NCBI GenBank assembly: GCA_030704225.1
Contig: CP131915.1
Coordinates: forward strand, 4,278,001-4,342,000
DNA: 64,000 nt
From: Kosakonia sp. H02
Lineage (GTDB): Bacteria; Pseudomonadota; Gammaproteobacteria; Enterobacterales; Enterobacteriaceae
Direction: 5' to 3'
Made by a program: the position numbers and the translations under genes. Positions within the stretch are counted from its first letter, which is position 1, and each line of letters begins with the position of its first letter. The notes beneath the pieces were generated by a model. It had not been told where the DNA came from. It did not search any database and saw only the letters and a list, made by a program, of their open reading frames with translations. This document shows, piece by piece, positions 48,898 through 56,606 of the stretch.

Positions 48898-49599
48898 TTA
48901 TTTACGGCCTTTACGCTGCTGCTTTTTAGGTTGAGCAGCCGGTTTTTCCGGTTGTTCAACTGCAGCCATACCACCAAGGATCTCACCTTTGAAGATCCAC
49001 ACTTTTACGCCGATTACACCGTAAGTGGTGTGCGCTTCGGAGGTGTTGTAGTCAATGTCAGCGCGCAGAGTGTGCAGCGGAACGCGACCTTCACGGTACC
49101 ATTCGGTACGTGCGATCTCAGCGCCACCCAGACGGCCGCTAACTTCAACTTTAATACCTTTAGCGCCCAGACGCATGGCGTTCTGTACAGCACGCTTCAT
49201 AGCACGACGGAACATAACACGACGTTCCAGCTGAGAAGTGATGCTGTCAGCAACCAGTTTTGCGTCCAGTTCAGGTTTACGAACTTCGGCGATATTGATC
49301 TGAGCAGGAACGCCAGCGATATCCGCTACGACCTTGCGCAGTTTTTCAACGTCTTCACCTTTCTTACCGATAACGATACCCGGGCGAGCAGTGTGAATGG
49401 TTACACGAATGCTTTTAGCCGGACGCTCGATAACGATACGAGATACAGACGCTTTAGCCAGTTCCTTCGTCAAGAACTGACGTACTTTAAAATCGCTGTC
49501 CAGGTTGTCAGCGAATTCTTTGGTGTTCGCAAACCAGGTAGAGTTCCATGGTTTTACAATACCCAGGCGAATACCATTAGGATGTACTTTCTGACCCAT
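48898..49599 (-). CDS. rpsC: 30S ribosomal protein S3
   Basis: 233 residues as in E. coli. Two KH-type domains and mRNA-entry helicase role; GIVIGKKGEDVEKL near residue 75 is the KH GxxG loop. C-terminal tail is Lys/Gln-rich. 12 bp ahead of rplP. Confidence 0.98.
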   Translation of the reverse strand: MGQKVHPNGIRLGIVKPWNSTWFANTKEFADNLDSDFKVRQFLTKELAKASVSRIVIERPAKSIRVTIHTARPGIVIGKKGEDVEKLRKVVADIAGVPAQINIAEVRKPELDAKLVADSITSQLERRVMFRRAMKRAVQNAMRLGAKGIKVEVSGRLGGAEIARTEWYREGRVPLHTLRADIDYNTSEAHTTYGVIGVKVWIFKGEILGGMAAVEQPEKPAAQPKKQQRKGRK

Positions 49600-49616
49600 T
49601 GCTAGTCTCCAGAGTC

Positions 49617-49949
49617 TCAGCGATCGGACACAACCACAGTGATGTGGCTGGTGCGCTTCAGGATGCGATCTGCACGACCTTTTGCACGCGGCATAATGCG
49701 CTTCATGCTCGGGCCTTCGTCTACGAAAATTTTCGTAACTTTCAGATCGTCAATGTCAGCGCCATCGTTGTGTTCAGCGTTAGCAATGGCAGATTCCAGA
49801 ACCTTCTTGACCAGTACAGCCGCTTTCTTGTTGGTGTAGGTCAGAATATCCAGGGCCTGCGACACTTTCTTACCGCGAATCAGGTCAGCAACAAGGCGAA
49901 CCTTCTGAGCAGAAGAACGAGCATGGCGATGTTGAGCTAAAGTTTCCAT
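49617..49949 (-). CDS. rplV: 50S ribosomal protein L22
   Basis: 110 residues as in E. coli. Its long hairpin (GPSMKRIMPRAKGRADRI, near 79-96) lines the exit tunnel and is the site of macrolide resistance changes; it looks wild-type. Confidence 0.98.
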   Translation of the reverse strand: METLAQHRHARSSAQKVRLVADLIRGKKVSQALDILTYTNKKAAVLVKKVLESAIANAEHNDGADIDDLKVTKIFVDEGPSMKRIMPRAKGRADRILKRTSHITVVVSDR

Positions 49950-49963
49950 CTCTTCCTCCTACC

Positions 49964-50242
49964 TTATTTCTTCTTCGCTTTTTTATCAGCAGCGTGGCCG
50001 CGATAAGTACGAGTCGGTGCGAATTCACCCAGTTTGTGACCGACCATTTCGTCGGAAACAAATACCGGAACGTGCTGACGACCATTATGGACAGCGATGG
50101 TCAAACCGATCATGTTAGGAAAGATCGTTGAACGACGGGACCAAGTGCGCAGGGGCTTCTTGTCTCCGCTTTCCACCGCTTTCTCTACCTTCTTCAGCAA
50201 GTGCAGGTCAATAAAAGGACCTTTCTTGAGAGAACGTGGCAT
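49964..50242 (-). CDS. rpsS: 30S ribosomal protein S19
   Basis: 92 residues as in E. coli. Head protein partner of S13. [16 protein letters not shown]; signature near 53-77 ([20 protein letters not shown]). Confidence 0.98.
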
Positions 50243-50258
50243 GGCTTATCCTCTAAAA

Positions 50259-51080
50259 TTATTTGCTACGGCGACGTACGATGAATTTATCAGTACGCTT
50301 GTTGCTGCGGGTCTTCTTACCTTTGGTCTGAACGCCCCACGGAGTTACCGGGTGCTTACCAAAGTTACGACCTTCACCACCACCGTGTGGGTGGTCGACC
50401 GGGTTCATCGCAGTACCGCGAACGGTAGGACGAACACCACGCCAGCGTGCAGCACCTGCTTTACCCAGAACGCGCAGCATATGCTCAGCATTGCCAACTT
50501 CGCCCAGAGTAGCACGGCACTCTGCTTCTACTTTACGCATTTCACCAGAACGCAGACGCAGAGTGACATAGGCGCCATCGCGAGCAACGATCTGAACGTA
50601 AGTACCAGCAGAACGCGCCAGCTGACCGCCTTTACCTGGTTTCATTTCTACGTTATGAACGGTAGAACCAACCGGGATATTGCGCATCGGCAGGGTGTTG
50701 CCTGCTTTGATTGCAGCATCAACGCCAGACTGAATCTGGTCGCCAGCTTTCAGGCCCTTAGGGGCCAGGATGTAACGGCGTTCGCCATCTTTGTACAGAA
50801 CCAGCGCGATGTTCGCGGAACGGTTCGGATCGTACTCAAGACGTTCAACAACTGCCGGGATACCATCTTTGTTGCGTTTGAAGTCAACAAGACGGTAAGC
50901 CTGCTTGTGGCCACCACCGATATGACGAGTGGTGATACGGCCATTGTTGTTACGACCACCGGATTTGCTGTTTTTTTCCAGCAACGGAGCAAAAGGTTTG
51001 CCCTTGTGCAGCTCAGGGTTAACCACTTTAACTACGTGGCGACGACCCGGAGATGTCGGTTTACATTTAACAACTGCCAT
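50259..51080 (-). CDS. rplB: 50S ribosomal protein L2
   Basis: 273 residues as in E. coli. Near the peptidyl transferase centre; the essential His229 region is seen in MNPVDHPHGGGEGR near 224-237. Confidence 0.98.
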   Translation of the reverse strand: MAVVKCKPTSPGRRHVVKVVNPELHKGKPFAPLLEKNSKSGGRNNNGRITTRHIGGGHKQAYRLVDFKRNKDGIPAVVERLEYDPNRSANIALVLYKDGERRYILAPKGLKAGDQIQSGVDAAIKAGNTLPMRNIPVGSTVHNVEMKPGKGGQLARSAGTYVQIVARDGAYVTLRLRSGEMRKVEAECRATLGEVGNAEHMLRVLGKAGAARWRGVRPTVRGTAMNPVDHPHGGGEGRNFGKHPVTPWGVQTKGKKTRSNKRTDKFIVRRRSK

Positions 51081-51097
51081 TGTATTACTCCTCCGAC

Positions 51098-51400
51098 TTA
51101 CTCAGCGCCGCCAACGAAGTCCAGATTCTGGCCTTCTTTCAGGGTGACGTAAGCTTTTTTCCAGTCGCTACGACGACCGATACGCTGTCCGTGACGTTTA
51201 ACTTTCCCTTTAACTACCAGGGTGTTAACGACTTCGACTTCGACTTCAAACAGTTTCTGCACAGCAGCTTTGATTTCTGCTTTGGTCGCGTCTTTTGCAA
51301 CTTTGAGAACGATGGTGTTGGTTTTTTCCATCGCAGTAGACGCTTTTTCAGAAACGTGCGGTGCACGCAGCACCTTCAGCAGACGTTCTTCACGAATCAT
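51098..51400 (-). CDS. rplW: 50S ribosomal protein L23
   Basis: 100 residues as in E. coli. Exit-tunnel rim protein that docks trigger factor and [23 protein letters not shown]. Overlaps rplD by 4 bp. Confidence 0.98.
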
Positions 51401-52002
51401 GCCAGCATCTCCTCAACTTGCTTAACAGCATCAGCAGTCATTACGACTTTGTCGAAGGCGATCAGGCTAACCGGGTCGATACCAGTCGCGTCGCGAACAT
51501 CAACCTTGTGCAGGTTGCGCGCGGCCAGGAACAGGTTCTCGTCCAGCTCACCGGTGATGATCAACACATCTTCCAGAGCCATGTCTTTCAGTTTCTGAGC
51601 CAGCAGCTTGGTTTTCGGTGCTTCAACAGAGAACTGCTCGACAACGATCAGACGATCCTGACGTACCAGTTCGGACAGGATGCTTTTCAGCGCGCCGCGG
51701 TACATCTTTTTGTTAACTTTTTGACTGTGGTCCTGCGGACGCGCAGCGAAGGTTACGCCACCAGAACGCCAGATCGGGCTCTTAATAGAACCTGAACGAG
51801 CACGACCGGTGCCTTTCTGGCGCCACGGTTTTTTACCGGAACCAGTTACTTCAGCACGGGTCTTCTGAGCACGAGTACCCTGACGAGCACCAGCTGCGTA
51901 AGCTACAACAACCTGGTGTACCAGCGCTTCGTTAAAGTCACGACCGAAGGTAGTTTCGGAAACAGTCAGCGCGCTCTGCGCGTCTTTCAATACTAATTCC
52001 AT
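51397..52002 (-). CDS. rplD: 50S ribosomal protein L4
   Basis: 201 residues as in E. coli. Tunnel constriction protein and repressor of the S10 operon at transcription and translation. Extended loop with [20 protein letters not shown] near 43-63 lacks known macrolide-resistance changes. 10 bp behind rplC. Confidence 0.98.
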
Positions 52003-52012
52003 TGCTATCTCC

Positions 52013-52642
52013 TCACGCCTTCACAGCTGGTTTAACGATCAGGTCGCTACCGGTTGCACCCGGGACAGCACCTTTAACCAGCAGCAGGTTGCGCTCAGCG
52101 TCAACACGTACTACGTCCAGGCTCTGAACGGTTACGCGCTCATTACCCAGCTGACCTGCCATTTTCTTGCCCTTGAACACTTTGCCCGGAGTCTGGTTCT
52201 GACCGATAGAACCCGGAACGCGGTGAGACAGGGAGTTACCGTGGGTAGCATCCTGGGTACGGAAGTTCCAGCGCTTAACGGTACCTGCGAAACCTTTACC
52301 TTTAGAGGTGCCAGTTACGTCAACTTTTTTAACTTCAGCAAACAGCTCAACGCTAATATCCTGACCTACGGTGAACTCTTCGCCTTCAGCAAGACGGAAT
52401 TCCCACAGACCACGGCCAGCTTCTACGCCAGCTTTAGCGAAGTGACCCGCTTCCGGCTTGGTTACACGGTTAGCTTTTTTAGCACCGGTGGTAACCTGAA
52501 TAGCACGGTAGCCATCGTTAGCCAGATCTTTAACCTGAGTAACGCGGTTTGCTTCAACTTCGATTACGGTTACTGGGATAGAAACGCCATCTTCAGTGAA
52601 GATGCGAGTCATGCCCACTTTTTTACCGACTAAACCAATCAT
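52013..52642 (-). CDS. rplC: 50S ribosomal protein L3
   Basis: 209 residues as in E. coli. Assembly initiator; the finger near the peptidyl transferase centre includes the Gln150 methylation site in SIGQNQTPGKVFKGK. Second gene of the S10 operon, 32 bp after rpsJ. Confidence 0.98.
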   Translation of the reverse strand: MIGLVGKKVGMTRIFTEDGVSIPVTVIEVEANRVTQVKDLANDGYRAIQVTTGAKKANRVTKPEAGHFAKAGVEAGRGLWEFRLAEGEEFTVGQDISVELFAEVKKVDVTGTSKGKGFAGTVKRWNFRTQDATHGNSLSHRVPGSIGQNQTPGKVFKGKKMAGQLGNERVTVQSLDVVRVDAERNLLLVKGAVPGATGSDLIVKPAVKA

Positions 52643-52674
52643 TGTTTCAACCTCTCAATCGCTCGATGACCTGA

Positions 52675-52986
52675 TCAACCCAGGCTGATCTGCACGTCTA
52701 CACCGGCAGCCAGATCCAGACGCATCAGAGCATCAACGGTTTTCTCGGTTGGCTCAACGATGTCAACCAGACGCTTATGAGTGCGGATTTCGTACTGATC
52801 ACGCGCATCTTTGTTGACGTGCGGAGAGATCAGAACGGTAAAGCGCTCTTTGCGGGTCGGCAGCGGGATCGGACCACGTACTTGCGCACCAGTGCGCTTC
52901 GCAGTCTCGACGATTTCGGCGGTTGATTGATCGATCAGACGATGATCAAACGCTTTCAAGCGGATACGGATTCTTTGGTTCTGCAT
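52675..52986 (-). CDS. rpsJ: 30S ribosomal protein S10 / NusE
   Basis: 103 residues as in E. coli. Both a 30S head protein and the NusE factor that binds NusB and Nus[20 protein letters not shown]. First gene of rpsJ-rplCDWB-rpsS-rplV-rpsC-rplP-rpmC-rpsQ. Confidence 0.98.
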
Positions 52987-53187
52987 GAGACCAGAGCTCC
53001 AATTATTTATAGACGGAAATAATTACTCCTCACACCCATTACGATTGATGGGGGAGTGTAATCGTTCTTACGTAGCCCCCCGATTGGGGGCATTGTTAGC
53101 GGTTAAAAACCCCGCCATGGTTCAAATCGAACCAGCCGTCAATTACGACAAGCCCGCGCATTATACGTAAATCTGAGTCAGACGCAA
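52987..53187 (-). promoter_or_regulatory. S10 operon promoter and L4-regulated leader
   Basis: Promoter TTGCGT (complement of 53182-53187), 16 bp, TATAAT (53160-53165). The leader of about 165 nt contains a GCCCCC-aatc-GGGGGGC hairpin (53082-53098) and further pairing down to the rpsJ start. This matches the position and size of the E. coli leader where L4 causes attenuation and blocks translation. Confidence 0.8.
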
Positions 53188-53364
53188 GTGCCGTTTAGAA
53201 ATTACACAACTCAGGGCACACGCTCGCAAGAACAATGAAGATGTAACTCGCCAGTATGCTTTCCTGGAAAGCCTCTCGCAATTTCGTCACTACCCGCTTT
53301 GTTTTGTTCTTCTTTTTGCCCATTCTTCGCTCATCGGATTGATTATTCATAAGGCAGGGACGCT

Positions 53365-53820
53365 ATGCTTTTTCTTTCTATTTATCTGTTACTGAACTTG
53401 ATTCTTGTCGGGTATGACATACGCCGTGGCTTGTTACCCGATCGTTTCACCTGCCCTCTTCTCTGGTCAGGTCTCATTTGGCATTGCACTTCCCGCGTAT
53501 CGTTTTTACCGCAGGCGGTCATGGGTGCCGTGGTGGGTTATGCAGGGTTTGCTCTTCTCTATTGGGGTTATCGGTGGTTGCGAGGTCAGGAAGGTCTGGG
53601 ATATGGCGACGTAAAATACCTCGCCGCGCTTGGTGCATGGCATGGTTGGGAGAACCTCCCTGCACTGGTGTTGATCGCGTCACTCCTTGCCTGCTGCGTT
53701 GTTGGCATCAAAGCGCTTCGTTACCGGAAGTGGCAGGCAATAAAAAACCCACTGCCTTTTGGGCCATTTCTGGCAGCAGCGGGTTTACTGATCGGCTATC
53801 CGATTTTGATGCAGTCTTAA
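53365..53820 (+). CDS. Single-domain A24 prepilin peptidase
   Basis: 151 residues, much shorter than bifunctional GspO/PilD (about 225-290). It covers the membrane aspartyl peptidase domain only: catalytic Asp in VGYDIRRGLLPD near residue 18 and the GxGD motif in GLGYGDVKYLAALG near 82, in a polytopic hydrophobic protein with several membrane helices. The N-terminal methylase domain with its zinc Cys motif is missing. In E. coli gspO occupies this place beside bfr. No type II secretion genes are in the window, so its substrate is unknown; it overlaps bfr by 4 bp tail to tail. Confidence 0.9.
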   Translation: MLFLSIYLLLNLILVGYDIRRGLLPDRFTCPLLWSGLIWHCTSRVSFLPQAVMGAVVGYAGFALLYWGYRWLRGQEGLGYGDVKYLAALGAWHGWENLPALVLIASLLACCVVGIKALRYRKWQAIKNPLPFGPFLAAAGLLIGYPILMQS

Positions 53821-54293
53821 TCTTCAACTTTGATTTGCGACTGGAGGTAATTCTGGACACCAATTTTAGCTATCAGATCGAGTTCTGTTTCCAGCCAGTC
53901 AATATGATGCTCTTCATCAGCCAGGATCTTAATCATCATGTCGCGGCTAACATAATCATGAATGCTGTCGGCATAAGCGATAGCTTCACGCAGGTCTTTT
54001 GCGCCTTCCAGTTCCAGACGAAGGTCTGATTGCAGCATCTCTTCGACATCTTCGCCAATCCCGAGCTTGCCTAAATCCTGCAAATTCGGCAGTCCTTCAA
54101 GAAATAAAATGCGCTCAATATACAAATCGGCATGTTTCATTTCATCGATGGATTCATGGTATTCGACATCGTTGAGGCGCGTCAGGCCCCAGTTTTTAAA
54201 CATTCTCGCGTGGAGAAAGTATTGGTTTATTGCGACAAGCTCATTTCCCAATAATTTATTGAGATAATTTATGATTTTAACATCACCTTTCAT
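53817..54293 (-). CDS. bfr: Bacterioferritin
   Basis: 158 residues as in E. coli. 24-subunit haem-containing iron store. Ferroxidase ligands appear in NQYFLHARMFKNWG (Glu18 region), YHESIDEMKHADLYIERIL (Glu51, His54) and IKILADEEHHIDWLETEL (Glu127, His130); haem ligand Met52 is in IDEMKH. 72 bp after bfd on the same strand. Confidence 0.98.
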   Translation of the reverse strand: MKGDVKIINYLNKLLGNELVAINQYFLHARMFKNWGLTRLNDVEYHESIDEMKHADLYIERILFLEGLPNLQDLGKLGIGEDVEEMLQSDLRLELEGAKDLREAIAYADSIHDYVSRDMMIKILADEEHHIDWLETELDLIAKIGVQNYLQSQIKVED

Positions 54294-54365
54294 TATATAG
54301 TCCCTCCGCTTCCACTTATTGAAGCGTAGATGGGGCTACAAGGATGTCAAAAAAAAGATAGAGCT

Positions 54366-54560
54366 TCAGGCGATCTCTTTGTATTCCGGCATCTGCGTCA
54401 GCTCGTCCTGCATAATCTCTCTTGCTGCACGAACGCATTTACCGCACTGGTTTCCTACCGGAATAAATTTACGGAGTTGTTGAAAGGACTGAGGGTGAAA
54501 CTGGCGCACTGCCTGGCGGATTTTCTTATCACTTACACCATTACACAAACAAACGTACAT
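54366..54560 (-). CDS. bfd: Bacterioferritin-associated ferredoxin
   Basis: 64 residues as in E. coli. 2Fe-2S protein that reduces bacterioferritin to release iron. Cluster Cys4, Cys6, Cys39 and Cys42 (CLC and QCGKC) are present. Ahead of bfr, and controlled by an upstream promoter with a Fur-like box. Confidence 0.97.
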   Translation of the reverse strand: MYVCLCNGVSDKKIRQAVRQFHPQSFQQLRKFIPVGNQCGKCVRAAREIMQDELTQMPEYKEIA

Positions 54561-54590
54561 GAATCACTCCCGTTCACTTTATGCACAAAA

Positions 54591-54619
54591 TTCTAAATGA
54601 GAATGGTTACGATTACAAT
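54591..54619 (-). promoter_or_regulatory. bfd promoter with Fur-like box
   Basis: TTGTAA (complement of 54614-54619), 17 bp, TAGAAT (54591-54596). The spacer and -10 coincide with AAATGAGAATGGTTA (54596-54610), a partial match (about 11 of 19) to the Fur consensus, which fits iron repression of bfd. Confidence 0.6.
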
Positions 54620-54693
54620 AGCACGACTGTAAAGGTGTTCAGAGAGGTAATCAAAATGCGAACAAAAATGTCTGGCGACAAATTGCGGGTAAC

Positions 54694-54720
54694 AAAAAGG
54701 GCACCGGAGTGCCCTTTTTA
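54694..54720 (-). terminator. tufA terminator
   Basis: AAAAAGGGCAC-cgga-GTGCCCTTTTT, 16 bp after the tufA stop; works from both strands. Confidence 0.85.
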
Positions 54721-54736
54721 ATTCGAAGCTAAATAA

Positions 54737-54784
54737 TTAGCTCAGAACTTTTGCTACAACGCCCGCGCCAACGGTACGGCCGCC
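54737..54784 (-). pseudogene. tufA: Elongation factor Tu, last 15 codons only (tufA)
   Basis: Reads GGRTVGAGVVAKVLS then stop, identical in protein to the end of the tufB fragment and differing by one base in 48. Similarity to EF-Tu stops sharply at 54784. Its place after bfd matches tufA; the rest of the str operon (fusA, rpsG, rpsL) is absent. Confidence 0.9.
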
Positions 54785-54785
54785 C
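54784..54785. other. Join between tufA and type VI secretion region
   Basis: EF-Tu codons end at 54784. From 54785 the sequence is unrelated and continues into the T6SS cluster. As at 28637, the break lies inside a duplicated gene, which suggests an assembly join. Confidence 0.8.
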
Positions 54786-54923
54786 GGCGTAGGGCAGCTT
54801 CCTATAGCCCCACGCCGTCGTGCCGTCGGCTGACGGGGAATTCCCTGTGGTGCAACTGGTCACTGACACGAATAAAAGCGCAGTAAGAAACTTTTTATGC
54901 ATAGATATTTTCCAGCCTGTGCA
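54785..54923. other. Non-coding stretch with inverted repeats downstream of tle1
   Basis: No gene seen. CGGCGTAGGG (54785-54794) pairs with CCCCACGCCG (54808-54817) with one G-T pair, and CCGTC/GACGG (54823-54836) forms another hairpin. The first arm begins exactly at the join. May be a terminator region of the effector transcript or the edge of a repeat; not identified. Confidence 0.5.
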
Positions 54924-56606
54924 TTAATGGTCGGATATCGCAACGTCACTGTTTTCTACCGCGCTATCCTGTATCCGCTGCTGGTCGTCCATGTACCATA
55001 CAGAACGTATCCAGTGGTCGTTAGGCTTATGTGGGAAGAGAAAGGCTTTATCTTCTTTCGGGCCAAAGCGTTGGATAAATACTTCTCCTGTTTTAGGATC
55101 AACCCATACATTACGATCCGACTCAATATTCCAGTGGGCTGAGCAATGGGTATATTTACCAATAAGGTTTAATTCCACGTCGGTAAAGGGTTGATATTCC
55201 TGCCCCAGACGCACCGCCTTTCCTTGTGCAATTGCTTTGTCAGACAGAATAATTAACTCAGTTGGAAGTTGTAATTCTGTATTGGTTTGGCGTATAGGCT
55301 CAAAAAAAACCCCGGCCTCCTGAGCCGCATCCAGCATTACGCGCAAACTGACGTTGGCCCAGTTATTCGGGATGGCCATTCGCTCAAAAAAGACTGCGGC
55401 CCCCACTTGCTTTTGAATAATTCCAGCCCGGCGCTGGTTATTATTTTTTACACCAACAGAACGCACTTTAGTCGTTAATTTTCCGTGCGGTAATAGGTAT
55501 TTTAATGACGGAAGAGAACCCAATATTTCTCTGTCTTTCTCCGCGTTACGATACACCTGAGTATCCGTTTCTCTGGTATCGTCACTCACTATTTCGAACT
55601 GGGGGCAACTCAGAAACTGGCTTTCATTTTCCTGCAATGGTGAACCGGGTGGGTTATAACCTCCGCCAATATCTGAATGTGCACCAGGCAATGCCAGCTC
55701 AGGCCACATGTCTCTAATGCTATTCAGGCTGAAGTTATAACGGTATTCATTCATGGCTGTTATCTGAAAGACCTTCTTCGCGACAGAAGGTCGCAACTCC
55801 AGATTCACCTGCGGATTACTGCGTCCATGAACATCGAAGAAGTTGTCGATGCCCCCGATAGCCGCCACGGTGTCGAAAAGGCCAATAAACCTGACTTCAC
55901 CCGATGGTTTCCCGTCATAAAAATCGCCGCGCAACCCGTCAAGAATAGCGTCTGCAATGGCTGGGTCTTGCTCCATGACGCGATTGGCAAAGTGCCTTGC
56001 GGCAGCGGCACCGCGGCTAAAACCAAAAATATCAAACTGAATTTTTGCGATACAGAAATCTGGGTTCGTATTAAACCCCATAAATTCTGCTATTACGTTT
56101 GCTATACCTGTTATCGCCTCATCAGTTTTTGTCACTACCCCTTCATACCTATCCAGAACACTTGTACCCAACCCCATACCAATGTTCGAATCTGCTTTCC
56201 CTGCCGCCGTACCGATCCCGGAAATATAAGTTTTGATTTGAGCTGATGTTTGGTTATCTGATAGAGCCTGAGTTGGTAAATAGAGTATATTCAACCAGTG
56301 AATATTCGAATAATATCCGCGATAGCTGCCATTCGAAGTATTGTCCTGGCTAATTTCTTTGTAAAAAGCTTCGCAGCTTTGCGCATCGTTTTGGTTTATC
56401 CCCTGATGGAAAGCGCTACAGCCATTGAATTGTAGTAACCGGAATGCAGTGTTTTCTCTGTTATTCCCCGTACCGTCGAAAAATAGCCCGATGGTTAATG
56501 TTACACCGCGCACCGGTCTTTTTTTTGCGATAACCGTTTTCAGTTCCTGATGAATACTGGTTTTATGAGTGCCGTTTGCGACATCATTAGCCTGGTATTT
56601 TATCAT
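54924..56606 (-). CDS. tle1: T6SS phospholipase effector of the Tle1 family (DUF2235)
   Basis: 560 residues. DUF2235 alpha/beta hydrolase. The catalytic triad falls at Ser197 (GFSRG), Asp245 (GLFDTV) and His310 (PGAHSDIG), the numbers reported for the Tle1 phospholipase of enteroaggregative E. coli, so orthology is likely. Tle1 enzymes attack phospholipids of target cells after delivery on VgrG. No signal peptide. ATG overlaps the vgrG TGA by 4 bp (ATGA), so the two are co-translated. The DNA is more A/T-rich than the rest of the cluster, as is common for exchanged effectors. The immunity gene expected downstream is not present before the join at 54784. Confidence 0.9.
   Translation of the reverse strand: MIKYQANDVANGTHKTSIHQELKTVIAKKRPVRGVTLTIGLFFDGTGNNRENTAFRLLQFNGCSAFHQGINQNDAQSCEAFYKEISQDNTSNGSYRGYYSNIHWLNILYLPTQALSDNQTSAQIKTYISGIGTAAGKADSNIGMGLGTSVLDRYEGVVTKTDEAITGIANVIAEFMGFNTNPDFCIAKIQFDIFGFSRGAAAARHFANRVMEQDPAIADAILDGLRGDFYDGKPSGEVRFIGLFDTVAAIGGIDNFFDVHGRSNPQVNLELRPSVAKKVFQITAMNEYRYNFSLNSIRDMWPELALPGAHSDIGGGYNPPGSPLQENESQFLSCPQFEIVSDDTRETDTQVYRNAEKDREILGSLPSLKYLLPHGKLTTKVRSVGVKNNNQRRAGIIQKQVGAAVFFERMAIPNNWANVSLRVMLDAAQEAGVFFEPIRQTNTELQLPTELIILSDKAIAQGKAVRLGQEYQPFTDVELNLIGKYTHCSAHWNIESDRNVWVDPKTGEVFIQRFGPKEDKAFLFPHKPNDHWIRSVWYMDDQQRIQDSAVENSDVAISDH

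Noticed and set aside
53478..54029. Second plus-strand frame across the prepilin peptidase and bfr
   Set aside because: Overlaps two well-supported genes in other frames and has no start signal.
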